A stretch of DNA of 64,000 bases, taken from the NCBI GenBank assembly GCA_913057775.1, contig CAJXOG010000002.1, forward strand, positions 186,001-250,000, written 5' to 3'. A program made the position numbers and the translations under genes. Positions 41,648-51,575 of the stretch are shown in pieces; positions within the stretch are counted from its first letter, which is position 1; every line of letters begins with the position of its first letter. Origin of the DNA: an uncultured Fodinibius sp. GTDB lineage: Bacteria > Bacteroidota > Rhodothermia > Balneolales > Balneolaceae. The notes beneath the pieces are model-generated. The model had not been told where the DNA came from and did no database searches. It worked only from the letters and a program-made list of their open reading frames with translations.

Positions 41648-44281
41648 TTACCCTGCCCAAGCTTCGGCATCTTCATAAACTTCCGCAAATTCGATGCTTT
41701 CACCATCTTCGCTGATGGTAGCTTCGAAATGCGTTTCTGTCTCTTCTTCCCGCTTGAGCAGTTCTGTAGCAAGTTCATCAATAATTTTAGTTTGGATAAG
41801 CCGCTTGAGCGGTCGTGCCCCATAGACAGGGTCATAGCCCCGTTCGGCCAGCCAGTCTTTGACGTTATCAGAAACCGAAAGCTTAATGTCTTTCTTGTCG
41901 AGCATCTTGTGTACGCGCTGTAACTGGATATCCACAATCTCGCGGATGTGTTCTTTCTCCAACGGATGAAAGACAATGACGTCATCTACACGGTTTAAGA
42001 ACTCGGGACGAATCTGTTTTTTTAACTGATCCATCAGTTGATCTTGCAGCTTGTTGTAGACTTCATCAGTAAATTCGCCTCCGGTTTCCTCAATTTTATC
42101 CGATATCAGGTGCGAGCCGATATTGCTGGTCATGATAATAATGGTATTTGTAAAGTCGACCGTGACGCCTTTATTGTCGGTGAGGCGACCTTCGTCGAGA
42201 ACCTGCAACAACATGTTGAAGACATCAGCGTGTGCTTTTTCAATTTCATCCAGCAGGATTACCGAGTACGGCTTACGTCGTACGGCTTCGGTAAGTTGAC
42301 CGCCTTCGTCGTATCCCACATATCCCGGAGGAGCACCGACCAATCGGCTGACGCTATGGCGCTCCATGTACTCGCTCATGTCGATTCGAACCATGGCATC
42401 CTCGTCATTAAAGAGGAAGTCAGCCAGTGATCGGGCAAGTTCAGTTTTACCAACCCCCGTTGATCCAAGGAAGAAGAACGAGCCGATCGGACGCTGTGCA
42501 TCCTGCAATCCGGCGCGTGAACGGCGTACCGCATTGGATACTGTTTCCACTGCGGGATCTTGTCCAACCACACGCTTGTGCAACTCTTCTTCAAGATGAA
42601 TAAGCTTTTCGCGCTCGCTTTGCAGCATTTTCCGTACCGGAATACCGGTCCAGCGAGAAACGATATCAGCAATATCCTCGTATTCGACTTCTTCTTTCAG
42701 CATGGCACGTCCTTCCTGTACTTCTTCGAGCTTTTCCTGGGTTTCTTCCAGGTCTTTCTCAAGTTGATTGATGGTGCCATAGCGCAACTCGGCGACCTTT
42801 TCATATTTACCTTCGCGTTCAGCTTTTTCAGCCTCATTGCGAGATGTTTCGATAGCCTTTTTCAGGTCGCGCGTTTTCTTGATGAGATCGCGTTCGGTAT
42901 CCCACTGGTTACGCATCGTGTTTCTTTTTTCTTCGAGATCCGCGAGCTCTTTTTCAATATTTTCAATTTTCTCCTCATTCTGATCACGTTTGAGTCCCTC
43001 GCGTTCAATTTCGAGTTGGCGAATTTGTCGCTCAACCTGATCAAGTTCCTCGGGCATGGAATCAATTTCGAGTCGCAAGCGAGAAGCTGCTTCGTCAATC
43101 AGGTCAATAGCCTTATCCGGGAGAAACCGTTCACTAATGTAACGGTGTGAGAGTTCAGCCGCAGCAACCAAAGCCTCATCGCGAATTTTCACGCCGTGAT
43201 GAAGTTCATATCGTTCTTGAAGTCCACGGAGAATAGAAACCGTATCTTCAACGGATGGTTCATTGATCAAGACTTTCTGCATTCGTCGCTCCAATGCGCG
43301 ATCTTTTTCGATATGTTTGCGATATTCATCCAACGTGGTAGCACCGATGGCATGGAGCTCACCGCGAGCCAGTGAAGGCTTCAGAATGTTTGCAGCATCC
43401 ATGGCTCCTTCAGTGGCACCGGCTCCTACAAGGGTGTGAATCTCATCAATAAAGAGAATGATTTCTCCTTCAGATTCCTGAACCTCATTGACGATGGCTT
43501 TGAGTCGTTCTTCAAACTCACCGCGGAACTTAGTTCCGGCCATTAGGGCGCCCATATCAAGAGCTACAATGCGCTTGGTTTTAAGACTTTCGGGTACGTC
43601 GCCTTTATTGATGCGCAGAGCCAGTCCCTCGGCAATCGCTGTTTTACCGACACCGGCTTCTCCAATGAGAACGGGGTTGTTCTTAGTACGTCGTGACAAA
43701 ATCTGCATAATACGCCGGATTTCCTGATCTCGACCAATGACCGGATCGAGCTTGTTTTTTTCAGCCTGTTCGTTGAGGTTGCGGCCATATTTTTTGAGGG
43801 CATTGTATCGACTTTCGGCATTGGGATCGTCTACCTTCTGCGATCCACGGACATCTTCAAGCACTTTGAGTACATCGTCCTTTTTGACCCCATTTTCTTT
43901 CAACAGGCTGCCGGCCTCGCTCTTGGATTCCAGCATCCCAATAAGGATGTGCTCGGAGCTAATATATTCGTCGCCAAGACGGTCGGTCGAATTTTGAGCA
44001 TTATCAAAAACTTCTTTGGAATCATTTGAAAGATACTGCCCCGAAACTGAAGCTCCTTTTACTACGGGCAGTTTGTCTATACGTCGCTCAAGTTCTGATT
44101 TCAATTGCGGAATCCGCACTCCGAGTTTATTTAAAATTGTGTTGATGACGTTTTCGGAATCCGACAGAAAAGCCATGAGCAGATGCGTGGGGCTCACGGC
44201 CTGATGATTATTTCTGGAGGCCAGTTCTACCGCTGCTTGTACGGCCTCCTGTGCTTTGAGTGTAAGTTTATCTAAGTTCAT
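41648..44281 (-). CDS. clpB: ClpB disaggregase (AAA+ chaperone)
   Basis: An 877-residue Hsp100 chaperone with N-domain (1-150), first AAA+ module (Walker A GEAGVGKT at 207-214), coiled-coil middle domain (about 405-530, Glu/Lys/Arg-rich) and second AAA+ module (Walker A GSTGVGKT near 608). The middle domain distinguishes it from ClpA/ClpC and shows it works with DnaK in freeing aggregated proteins. Length is typical. No CIRCE element is visible upstream. A J-domain protein and Hsp20 gene lie a few kilobases away. Confidence 0.97.
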   Translation of the reverse strand: MNLDKLTLKAQEAVQAAVELASRNNHQAVSPTHLLMAFLSDSENVINTILNKLGVRIPQLKSELERRIDKLPVVKGASVSGQYLSNDSKEVFDNAQNSTDRLGDEYISSEHILIGMLESKSEAGSLLKENGVKKDDVLKVLEDVRGSQKVDDPNAESRYNALKKYGRNLNEQAEKNKLDPVIGRDQEIRRIMQILSRRTKNNPVLIGEAGVGKTAIAEGLALRINKGDVPESLKTKRIVALDMGALMAGTKFRGEFEERLKAIVNEVQESEGEIILFIDEIHTLVGAGATEGAMDAANILKPSLARGELHAIGATTLDEYRKHIEKDRALERRMQKVLINEPSVEDTVSILRGLQERYELHHGVKIRDEALVAAAELSHRYISERFLPDKAIDLIDEAASRLRLEIDSMPEELDQVERQIRQLEIEREGLKRDQNEEKIENIEKELADLEEKRNTMRNQWDTERDLIKKTRDLKKAIETSRNEAEKAEREGKYEKVAELRYGTINQLEKDLEETQEKLEEVQEGRAMLKEEVEYEDIADIVSRWTGIPVRKMLQSEREKLIHLEEELHKRVVGQDPAVETVSNAVRRSRAGLQDAQRPIGSFFFLGSTGVGKTELARSLADFLFNDEDAMVRIDMSEYMERHSVSRLVGAPPGYVGYDEGGQLTEAVRRKPYSVILLDEIEKAHADVFNMLLQVLDEGRLTDNKGVTVDFTNTIIIMTSNIGSHLISDKIEETGGEFTDEVYNKLQDQLMDQLKKQIRPEFLNRVDDVIVFHPLEKEHIREIVDIQLQRVHKMLDKKDIKLSVSDNVKDWLAERGYDPVYGARPLKRLIQTKIIDELATELLKREEETETHFEATISEDGESIEFAEVYEDAEAWAG

Positions 44282-44573
44282 AATCAGTCAATACTTAGTG
44301 AAAATTTCCTTTTTGATTATTTCACTATTATAAAAGCCAATATCATACCGAATCCTAAAATATGCCTAAATTTCAGTGTTGTTGCTCTTTAATATGACGC
44401 TTTGGGTCGGCACCTGTAATTATGGTAGGGAAACTGCCATTTAGAATTGGGATGGAGCCTGTTTGTCAGTTGGCTGGCAGTAAAGGTTCGCTAAGCTATA
44501 TTTATGTATTGGATTGAATTTGAATCATGCAATTCGTGTTTTTAAAAGTCAATATGAACAGAATGAAAAGATT

Positions 44574-45110
44574 ATGAGAGAAACAACGCAATCAGGGATG
44601 ACAATTGAACTAAAGCGAGGAGATATTGCTAATCAATCGGATGTGGAAGCCGTGGTAAACGCTGCAAATGCGGAGCTGCGAATTGGCGGCGGAGTAGCGG
44701 GAGCGATTCACCGGGCTGCAGGACCTGAACTTACGGAAGAAACGAGATCGATGGCGCCGATAGAGCCGGGCGAAGCGGTTATTTCGGGCGGACATAATTT
44801 GCCCAACGCCTATATTATTCACTGTTTGGGGCCGGTATATGGGAGAGATGAACCATCTGACGAATTGTTGGCTAACTGCTATAAAAATGCGCTGGATCTG
44901 GCCGAAGATCACCAAATCGAGCGAATTGCATTTCCGGCTATTTCAACCGGGGCATTCGGATATCCGATGAAAGATGCAGCTCGCGTTGCTTTTGAAACGG
45001 TGAAGAAAAAAGCGAGTGAATTGGAGTCCGTCTCCCTTATTCGATTTGTATTATGGAGCGAAGGAGATATTGCAGTCCACGAAGATATGATGGAAGAAGT
45101 ATTTAGCTGA
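44574..45110 (+). CDS. Macrodomain protein (ADP-ribose / O-acetyl-ADP-ribose hydrolase type)
   Basis: A 178-residue protein from the ATG at 44574; a TTG at 44514 would add 20 residues without domain content. The macrodomain signatures are VVNAANAELRIGGGVAGAIH (ADP-ribose binding and catalytic loop) and PAISTGAFGYP (phosphate loop). It matches the MacroD/YmdB class, which removes ADP-ribose from proteins or deacetylates O-acetyl-ADP-ribose in the cytoplasm. It is divergent from clpB with about 290 bases between, where I see no other gene. Confidence 0.92.
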   Translation: MRETTQSGMTIELKRGDIANQSDVEAVVNAANAELRIGGGVAGAIHRAAGPELTEETRSMAPIEPGEAVISGGHNLPNAYIIHCLGPVYGRDEPSDELLANCYKNALDLAEDHQIERIAFPAISTGAFGYPMKDAARVAFETVKKKASELESVSLIRFVLWSEGDIAVHEDMMEEVFS

Positions 45111-45139
45111 TTAAGTGATGAGATTGCTAAAAAAAGTAA

Positions 45140-45160
45140 GAATACGGCGCGCCGTATCCT
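45140..45160 (-). terminator. GC-rich hairpin before a T-run on the minus strand
   Basis: ATACGGC pairs with GCCGTAT around a GC centre containing GGCGCGCC. On the minus strand it is followed by TTCTTACTTTTTTT, so it likely ends the S1/P1 nuclease transcript, and it also lies just after the macrodomain gene. Confidence 0.75.
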
Positions 45161-45176
45161 TATTAGCTAGAAAATA

Positions 45177-45956
45177 TTATTTGCCATAAATTTCATTTAG
45201 CACGCCGGCCAATCGCACACCGCCTTTGAGTAATTGGCGATCCAGCAGATCACGATTTTCGTACTGGTATTTGTAACCAATTTCACGATCCTCGGGCAGA
45301 TTATATACCTGATCGCGTAGTTCCATGGCCTCATTAGCCCAGTCAATAACGTCCGTATTTTGCCAGCTTTCTATCTGTTGATCAGAAGGATGGTTTATGG
45401 CAGCAGAGAATTCGGTATAGCTCAATTGCGTGTCGTCAATTATCTCACTGTCCCACACGCGATGCAGGTTTGAATCATCATAAAACCATTCGACCTTGGT
45501 ATCATTACCGCCGCGATCTTTGCCATTACCCACATGCAAAGGTTGATGAATATCCCCGACAAGGTGAATCAGCATGCGCAGTTTTTTCTTTTCTTCCTCA
45601 GCGGACAGGCTGCCACTTTTGAGTTCCTCAATAAATGTTCGAATAGAATTGATGAGATCTCCATTAGGATTCTTCTCGGTCTCCTTATAGGTCATTCCGT
45701 CGGGAATAGTGACCCAGTGCCAGTCATGCGTGTGATCATAAGCGGGATCAGACTTAATTTCATCCATCCAGGTACTGGCAATAGCCATCGATTCGTGTCC
45801 AAGCACGCGATCGATCTCTTTCCGGGCATCGGTCGTCAGGTAATCAGTAGCAATATCGCCCACGATGCGATGGCCGTTTTGTCCCCATACATTATTATTT
45901 GAGAGGTCATCTGCGGGAACGAGCAGTAGGGCAGCAATCAGTACAATAAAAACCAT
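45177..45956 (-). CDS. S1/P1-family zinc-dependent nuclease
   Basis: A 259-residue secreted phosphodiesterase that cuts single-stranded nucleic acids. Maturation should expose W24 at the N-terminus, since in P1 the N-terminal Trp binds zinc. W24 and H29 (WGQNGHR) keep the W1-H6 spacing of P1. Further ligands lie in HTHDWHWV and HLVGDIHQPLHVGNG. The predicted signal peptide is short and has no basic residue before its hydrophobic core (MVFIVLIAALLLV), which is odd. An in-frame stop lies just upstream, so a longer ATG start is not available. Confidence 0.9.
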   Translation of the reverse strand: MVFIVLIAALLLVPADDLSNNNVWGQNGHRIVGDIATDYLTTDARKEIDRVLGHESMAIASTWMDEIKSDPAYDHTHDWHWVTIPDGMTYKETEKNPNGDLINSIRTFIEELKSGSLSAEEEKKKLRMLIHLVGDIHQPLHVGNGKDRGGNDTKVEWFYDDSNLHRVWDSEIIDDTQLSYTEFSAAINHPSDQQIESWQNTDVIDWANEAMELRDQVYNLPEDREIGYKYQYENRDLLDRQLLKGGVRLAGVLNEIYGK

Positions 45957-46057
45957 AATTATAAAACAGTTGGATTAAAGTTTTGTAGGCAGATGAATAT
46001 CACTACTTTTTAGAAGAAAGGTAAATACTTTTGGGACTTTTAACATCATTTTTTGAG

Positions 46058-46438
46058 ATGTATATCTTGCTCGATATCGGTTTTATCGTTTTCCACACGG
46101 TACTTATCCTGTTTAATCTTTTTGGATGGATTTGGGAGAGGACTCGTCGATGGAATCTTGCGACATTACTGCTTACAGCATTCTCGTGGTTTATTTTGGG
46201 GATTTGGTACGGATTCGGATACTGTCCGTGTACCGACTGGCACTGGCAGGTGCGGCAGGAATTGGGATACACCGAGATGCCCTCTTCCTATATTGAGTTT
46301 TTGGTGGAGTTGCTGACGGGACTGGATTTCAGTACCGCTGTAGTAGATTCTGCAACAGCAATTTTGTTTTTTATGGCGCTGCTTGCATCAATCTATGTCA
46401 ACTTTCGAGATTTTGAGAAGAAAAGAATCGTTTCCTAA
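46058..46438 (+). CDS. DUF2784-like small membrane protein
   Basis: A 126-residue membrane protein from the ATG at 46058 (a TTG at 46031 is less likely). Three to four helices are seen. The conserved central pattern FSWFILGIWYGFGYCPCTDW followed by HWQVRQELGY resembles the DUF2784 family, where a CPxT motif lies between two helices. Two close cysteines here (CPC) are unusual; many relatives have CPLT. Function is unknown. It is transcribed alone, between convergent and divergent stress genes. Confidence 0.72.
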   Translation: MYILLDIGFIVFHTVLILFNLFGWIWERTRRWNLATLLLTAFSWFILGIWYGFGYCPCTDWHWQVRQELGYTEMPSSYIEFLVELLTGLDFSTAVVDSATAILFFMALLASIYVNFRDFEKKRIVS

Positions 46439-46466
46439 AGTTTATAAAAAAAGTCACAATACAATA

Positions 46467-46491
46467 AAGGTCCGAGCCGCTCCCCGAACCA
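46467..46491 (-). terminator. Weak terminator after the J-domain gene
   Basis: On the minus strand GGTTCG pairs with CGGACC across a GC-rich loop, followed by a TTTATTGTATTG stretch. It lies between convergent genes. Confidence 0.45.
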
Positions 46492-46515
46492 TTATCTTTG
46501 ATAATATTTTTACTC

Positions 46516-47535
46516 CTACTTCTTAGCGAGTTGTTTAAATAGTTTTTCTTCATCCTTGGAAAGTGTTTCGGGCACTTGTATTTGAATAAGGACGAATAAA
46601 TCCCCCTTATTGGATGAATTATTAAAATCAGGCATGCCCATACCACTCAATCGGAATAGTTTCCCACCCGAAGTTCCGGCGGGAATATTCAGCTTGGCTT
46701 TACCTGCCAGCGTATTTACCACTGTTTCTCCACCCAGCACGGCAGTGTAAAGATCAATAGGGTGGTCATAGTAAATATTATTACCTTTGCGCTCATATCC
46801 TTCAGGCATATCAATATTTACGGTCAGATAGAGGTCGCCCCGTGGTCCTCGGGAAAGTTTGCTCCGTCCTTTTCCTTTCAGCTTAAGGCGTTGACCGTCT
46901 TTAATGCCGGCGGGAATTTTAACCTTCATTTTTTCACCGCCAACGCGCAAGGTTCGTGACGTTCCTTCGTAGGCCTCTTTGAGTGAAATCGCTACATTGG
47001 CCTTGATATTTTGCTTCCCGTTATTGGTTTGTTGTCGGGCTTTACTTTGATATCGTCGTCCACGAGACTGTTGCTGTTGCGCTTGTTCAAAGGGATTGCC
47101 ACTGCCTCCGAAAATGGTTTCGAAGAAGCTTGAGAATCCACCGCCCCTGCCGCTGCTTCCTCCGCGACCACGGGCGCTGCCCCCAAACAAGTCATTCAAA
47201 TCAAAATTTGTTTGGTAACTCTGCTGGCCACCAAAACCACCACGGCCTTGACTTTGACGGGCATAATCTTGCCAGTTGAAGTCGTCTGCAGATCCGCCCG
47301 CTCGTTGGTATTTCTTCCAGTCCTTACCAACTTTGTCGTACAACTTACGTTTTTCAGGATCTTGAAGTACCTCATACGCTTCCCCGACCTCTTTAAACTT
47401 TTCTTCCGCCGAGGGATTGTCAGGGTTTTTGTCAGGATGATATTTTGCTGCTTTCTTACGGTATGCCTTCTTTATTTCATCCTGAGAGGCATTTTTGCTG
47501 ACACCGAGTATGTCGTAGTAGTTTTTATATTCCAT
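46516..47535 (-). CDS. J-domain co-chaperone (CbpA/type II DnaJ)
   Basis: A 339-residue Hsp40. The J-domain (1-70) has the HPD motif at 33-35 ([10 protein letters not shown]). A Gly/Phe/Arg-rich linker (about 85-155) includes several GRGG runs. No zinc-finger domain follows; the C-terminal substrate-binding barrels (about 170-335) are of the DnaJ-C type. It delivers unfolded proteins to DnaK. No DnaK gene is in the window. The stress genes htrA and hsp20 follow in the same orientation. Confidence 0.94.
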   Translation of the reverse strand: MEYKNYYDILGVSKNASQDEIKKAYRKKAAKYHPDKNPDNPSAEEKFKEVGEAYEVLQDPEKRKLYDKVGKDWKKYQRAGGSADDFNWQDYARQSQGRGGFGGQQSYQTNFDLNDLFGGSARGRGGSSGRGGGFSSFFETIFGGSGNPFEQAQQQQSRGRRYQSKARQQTNNGKQNIKANVAISLKEAYEGTSRTLRVGGEKMKVKIPAGIKDGQRLKLKGKGRSKLSRGPRGDLYLTVNIDMPEGYERKGNNIYYDHPIDLYTAVLGGETVVNTLAGKAKLNIPAGTSGGKLFRLSGMGMPDFNNSSNKGDLFVLIQIQVPETLSKDEEKLFKQLAKK

Positions 47536-47655
47536 AATGAAATTGTGCCATTATAGACCTTTTTCTTCAATTTCATTAATAATAGAGCAAATAAGGTGCC
47601 ACAATCTAAAAGCTAACGTTTTGTCAAATATTAAGATAAAACTCGTCAGCTTGTC

Positions 47656-47692
47656 ATAAAAAAAGCCCTCCGGCGAACCGAAGGGCTTTTTA
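47656..47692 (-). terminator. Bidirectional terminator after the HtrA gene
   Basis: AAGCCCTCCGG pairs with CCGAAGGGCTT, with one mismatch, around a short loop. A- and T-runs flank the stem on both sides. It lies about 20 bases after the leftward protease stop. Confidence 0.9.
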
Positions 47693-47711
47693 TCAGGATT
47701 GGACTAAACTA

Positions 47712-49208
47712 TTAGAGTTCAAAAGCGATAAGTTGACTGTTGCCATTGGGAGTAATTACCCGAAGGAGTGCTACATCTTTGCCGTCTTCAACGATTTGAT
47801 TCATGGCCCCATTGAATTCCCGGACATTGGAAATTTCTTGTCGGTCAACTTCTGTAACAACAAAACCACGACGCAGTCCTTGTTGATAGGCCTCACTTTG
47901 TCGGGAAATTTGGGTAATAACAACCCCATCTTGATTTTGACTGAGCTCAAGCTCTTGGGCAATGCGTGGCGTAAGCTCTTCTACCGAGAAGCCAAGTTGC
48001 TTTTCCATATTAGGTTCGGATGATTGACCCGGTTGTAAATCAGACATCATTTCTTCGGGTTGTTCTCCCAACGTTACTGTAATAATCTGTTTTTCTTCGT
48101 CCCTAATTATCCCAAGTTTTACATCGGTGCCGGGAGGAGAGGTACCGATAGATGTACGCAGTGAACTCCAGCTCCGAACGGGTTCACCATTGATAGTTTG
48201 AATGATATCATCTTCCTGAAGTCCGGCATCTGCTGCAGGACCGTCTTCGGGTACACTGCCTACTATAATACCGTATGCCTCATCAAGGCCAAGTGCTTTT
48301 GCCATAGTAGCATCTACTTCTCCGCCCATTTGAATGCCAAGATAACCACGGACAACGCGTCCGTTTTGGATGATTGATTTCATTACGTTTTTAGCAATGT
48401 CAATGGGAACAGCAAAGCCAATGCCATCACTGCCGCCGGAGCGGGAAGCAATAGCTGTGTTAATGCCAATAAGTTCACCATCCATATTCACGAGGGCACC
48501 ACCAGAATTTCCAGGATTAATGGCGGCATCGGTTTGAATAAAGTTTTCGTATCCAGCTCCTTGTTCAATGATGCCAACCGATCGTCCTTTGGCTGATACA
48601 ATGCCCATAGATACTGAGTGTGCCAGACTTGCTTGAAGTGGACTACCGATAGCTAATACCATTTCACCCACTCGTAATTGTTCACTGTTTCCAAGTTTTA
48701 CGACGCTCAGTTCTTCAGCATCAATTTTTAATACCGCTATATCAGTAAGGGGATCGGTACCAACTACTTCGGCATCATACCGCTTATCATTAAAGAGTTG
48801 TATTTCTACCTCACTGGCATTTTCCACAACGTGGTTATTTGTCAAGATGTGTCCTTCATCAGAGACAATAACACCGGAACCTTGTCCGCGTCGTTGGTAT
48901 TCCTGAGGTTCCTGACGCGGGTTACCAAAAAATCGGCTCAATGGATTTGGTCGCGCTTCTACCTTTTGAGTTACTTTAACTGTCACGACCGCTTGTTTTG
49001 ATTTATCAGCGATATCAACAATGGCATCATTCAATTCGCCAATGGTTCTTGATGGGGGGCTTTCTGATTGTTCCGTTTCTTCGTCAGCGGAAAGACCGGG
49101 CAGTGAAAGAATCGATGCATTGTTAGTCTGCAAGTCGACGGTATAAAAACCGACAACCAATACAGCTACAAAAGCCCACAACAAATTAGATGAACGAATT
49201 TTTTCCAT
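47712..49208 (-). CDS. HtrA/Deg-family periplasmic serine protease
   Basis: A 498-residue protease with an N-terminal membrane anchor or uncleaved signal (about 8-23). The trypsin-like domain (about 60-270) carries the triad H126 (TNNHVVE), D156 (LTDIAVL) and S235 (GNSGGAL). Two PDZ domains follow (about 280-370 and 395-490), as in DegP/DegQ. It degrades misfolded envelope proteins. It follows the small heat-shock gene in the leftward direction, with 158 bases between the two. Residues just after the anchor are acidic and probably flexible. Confidence 0.95.
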   Translation of the reverse strand: MEKIRSSNLLWAFVAVLVVGFYTVDLQTNNASILSLPGLSADEETEQSESPPSRTIGELNDAIVDIADKSKQAVVTVKVTQKVEARPNPLSRFFGNPRQEPQEYQRRGQGSGVIVSDEGHILTNNHVVENASEVEIQLFNDKRYDAEVVGTDPLTDIAVLKIDAEELSVVKLGNSEQLRVGEMVLAIGSPLQASLAHSVSMGIVSAKGRSVGIIEQGAGYENFIQTDAAINPGNSGGALVNMDGELIGINTAIASRSGGSDGIGFAVPIDIAKNVMKSIIQNGRVVRGYLGIQMGGEVDATMAKALGLDEAYGIIVGSVPEDGPAADAGLQEDDIIQTINGEPVRSWSSLRTSIGTSPPGTDVKLGIIRDEEKQIITVTLGEQPEEMMSDLQPGQSSEPNMEKQLGFSVEELTPRIAQELELSQNQDGVVITQISRQSEAYQQGLRRGFVVTEVDRQEISNVREFNGAMNQIVEDGKDVALLRVITPNGNSQLIAFEL

Positions 49209-49303
49209 AATGAACTCCGTTTAGATCGAGATTAATAATTTTTGAATTTCTGACAGTTCAATAAACATCCGAGAGTAGTAAATTATTGTGCAGGCTGGCA
49301 GAA

Positions 49304-49340
49304 AAAGAGGCGGGAGCTGCTGTTCATGGCAACTCCCGCG
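49304..49340 (-). terminator. Terminator after the hsp20 gene
   Basis: On the minus strand GCGGGAGTTGC pairs with GCAGCTCCCGC with one mismatch around a short loop, followed by CTCTTTTTCT. Confidence 0.8.
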
Positions 49341-49366
49341 GATTGGGAATCAATTATTAGCTGAGG

Positions 49367-49795
49367 TTAGCTAATTTCAATTTGTTTCTTCACTTTGTCT
49401 TCGCTCTTGTCAATGCTGATATCAAGCACCCCATTTTCGTAGGTTGCTGAAATGCTTTCCTCATCAACATTATCCGGTAGTTGGAAAGAGCGTTCGAAAG
49501 AACCGTACTTCGTCTCGACGCGATGAAATGTTTTGCCTTTCTCTTCATTTTCGAAACTACGCTCACCGCTAATGGCAAGTCGTCCATTTTCCAGACTGAT
49601 GTTAATATCTTCTTTATTCATGCCTGGAAGTTCAGCAGATATTTGAAACTGATTTTCAGTTTCGGAAATATCAATACTGGGCACAAAATTACCACGCCGA
49701 TCATTTACGACATCATTGAAAAATTCATCCATGATGTCGGAAAAGTTCTTGTCCAATGCATTTCTGTTAGGTTTGGAATATCTCATTAAAGTCAT
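49367..49795 (-). CDS. Hsp20/alpha-crystallin small heat-shock protein
   Basis: A 142-residue protein from the ATG at 49793-49795, which has a clear GAGGTG ribosome site 7 bases upstream; the longer frame from 49843 lacks one. The alpha-crystallin domain (about 40-140) contains SAELPGMNKEDI and the terminal ENGVLDISI signature, followed by a short tail with an IEI motif used in oligomer contacts. It holds unfolding proteins for ClpB and DnaK. It precedes the HtrA gene and has its own terminator. Its strong ribosome site is unusual for this window. Confidence 0.95.
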   Translation of the reverse strand: MTLMRYSKPNRNALDKNFSDIMDEFFNDVVNDRRGNFVPSIDISETENQFQISAELPGMNKEDINISLENGRLAISGERSFENEEKGKTFHRVETKYGSFERSFQLPDNVDEESISATYENGVLDISIDKSEDKVKKQIEIS

Positions 49796-50068
49796 AATAA
49801 ACACCTCGTAAGTGAATTTGTGTTCGAAATATTTGTTGATCAAAACTCACTTTTATAGCTGCAAGAGCTGTACCAACAGCTTTTAGACAGATGAAGTCTG
49901 CCATTCAGCCATAGATAGGGCGCGAAATTTTCAGAGGTGTCAGTAGGTAAGAAAAAAATGTCACTGCCCGATTAGTCAAACCGTCAGCCCGCTGTATTTG
50001 TGGCAGAATATTATCTAGGGAATTGATTATTCAGATAAATCCAAATAGCAGATGTCTAATAATCAAAC

Positions 50069-51451
50069 CTATCCATAACTCTGATTCCACTCCTTGGCGA
50101 TAAGGAAAGCCATCTCTAAACTCTGCTGATAGTTAAGGCGGGGATCGCAATAGGTTTCGTAGTTTTTGTGAAGCTGCCCTTCGTGCAGACCATTGGCACC
50201 GCCCACACATTCTGTAACATTATCACCGGTAAGTTCCAGGTGTACTCCGCCCAGATAAGTGCCCAGGTCGCGGTGAATGGCAAAGGTTTTGCGAATTTCA
50301 GAAACGATCGCATCAAAATTACGAGTTTTTACGTCTTCATCCGTCTTGAACGTATTACCGTGCATGGGATCGCAGCTCCAAACAACCGGCATGCCCTCAT
50401 GTTTGATATTTTTGATGAGATCGGGAAGACCACCTTCGACTTCGTCTTTTCCAAAGCGCGTAATGAGCACAATTTTACCCTGCTCATGGGTTGGATTTAA
50501 TCGCTCAATTAATTTTAGGGTATGATCCAGATCATAGTTCGGACCAATTTTTATGCCAATCGGATTGCGAATACCGCGCAGGTATTCCACATGAGCGCCG
50601 CCCAGGTCGCGTGTTCTGTTTCCAAGCCAGACCATGTGTGAACTTAGATTGTACCAGCCTTCACGACGAGGAACCTGCTGTGTTTGGGCCGAATCGTAAT
50701 ATAAATTCAATCCCTCGTGCGAAGTATAAATATTAATTTTTTGGGTTGTGCTAAATTCATTGGGCGTAATAGTCTCCATAAAATTAACGGCTTTCTGGAT
50801 GGAGTTCACCATCGCCTCGTACTCTTTGTAGTACTCGTTTTCTTTCATGAAGTCGAGTTCCCAGTACTCAGGGTGATGCAGGTCGGCAAACCCTTCATCC
50901 GAGAGGGCTCGCAAAAAGTTGAGCGTAAGTGCCGCCTTGTTATATCCCTCAATTAATCGTTTGGGATCAGGCTTGCGTGCCTCTTCAGTAGGAGTAATGC
51001 CATTGATTAGATCACCGCGATAATTATGGATTTTTTCGCCGTCAACGATTTCGTAATCCCGCGATCGTGGTTTTGCATATTGCCCCGCAATACGTCCCAC
51101 CCGAATAACAGAGGTCTCCATCTCGTGGATAAGAATGAAACTCATCTGCAGTAAAACCTTAAGTAGATTCACTATTTTAGGGGACTTGCAATCTGCAAAA
51201 CTCTCGGCACAATCGCCGCCTTGTAGTAAGAAACTATTTCCGGCACTTACATCAGCCAGCTTTTTTTTCAGTGCTTCCACTTCCCATGACGTAATCAAGG
51301 GGGGATTTTTCTGTAATTCATTATATGCCTGTTCCAGTGCTGCCTGATCCGGATACGTTGGAAGTTGTTTAACCGGAAATTTTTTCCAGGATTGAGGAGA
51401 CCAGTCTTTGGGATTTGCTATTTCGGAAGCCACTGAGTTTTTGGAATACAT
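50069..51451 (-). CDS. Class II 3-deoxy-7-phosphoheptulonate (DAHP) synthase
   Basis: A 460-residue enzyme that joins phosphoenolpyruvate and erythrose-4-phosphate in the first step of the shikimate pathway. It is of the plant-like class II, shown by the opening WSPQSWKKFPVKQLPTYPD, the LQGGDCAESF metal site with cysteine, and SDPMHGN-type segment (WSCDPMHGNTF). Length fits the class. No other aromatic pathway gene is near. It is transcribed alone. Confidence 0.96.
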   Translation of the reverse strand: MYSKNSVASEIANPKDWSPQSWKKFPVKQLPTYPDQAALEQAYNELQKNPPLITSWEVEALKKKLADVSAGNSFLLQGGDCAESFADCKSPKIVNLLKVLLQMSFILIHEMETSVIRVGRIAGQYAKPRSRDYEIVDGEKIHNYRGDLINGITPTEEARKPDPKRLIEGYNKAALTLNFLRALSDEGFADLHHPEYWELDFMKENEYYKEYEAMVNSIQKAVNFMETITPNEFSTTQKINIYTSHEGLNLYYDSAQTQQVPRREGWYNLSSHMVWLGNRTRDLGGAHVEYLRGIRNPIGIKIGPNYDLDHTLKLIERLNPTHEQGKIVLITRFGKDEVEGGLPDLIKNIKHEGMPVVWSCDPMHGNTFKTDEDVKTRNFDAIVSEIRKTFAIHRDLGTYLGGVHLELTGDNVTECVGGANGLHEGQLHKNYETYCDPRLNYQQSLEMAFLIAKEWNQSYG

Positions 51452-51575
51452 TTAATTCTTGAGCGATTATTTGTCCTTTTAATAAAGCCTGTAAGATTAC
51501 CGAAAATTACGGATAGGAGCAATTGTCATAAGTAATAGGGTGTTAAAGTTTTGTGATATGTAAAAAACCAAAGTT

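Noticed and set aside
42560-43150. 196-codon plus-strand frame inside clpB
   Set aside because: It is Phe-rich and antisense to the Glu/Lys-rich ClpB middle domain, which explains the open frame as a codon mirror effect.
44282-44573. Possible CIRCE element or other heat-shock operator upstream of clpB
   Set aside because: No TTAGCACTC-N9-GAGTGCTAA pattern or comparable inverted repeat is visible.
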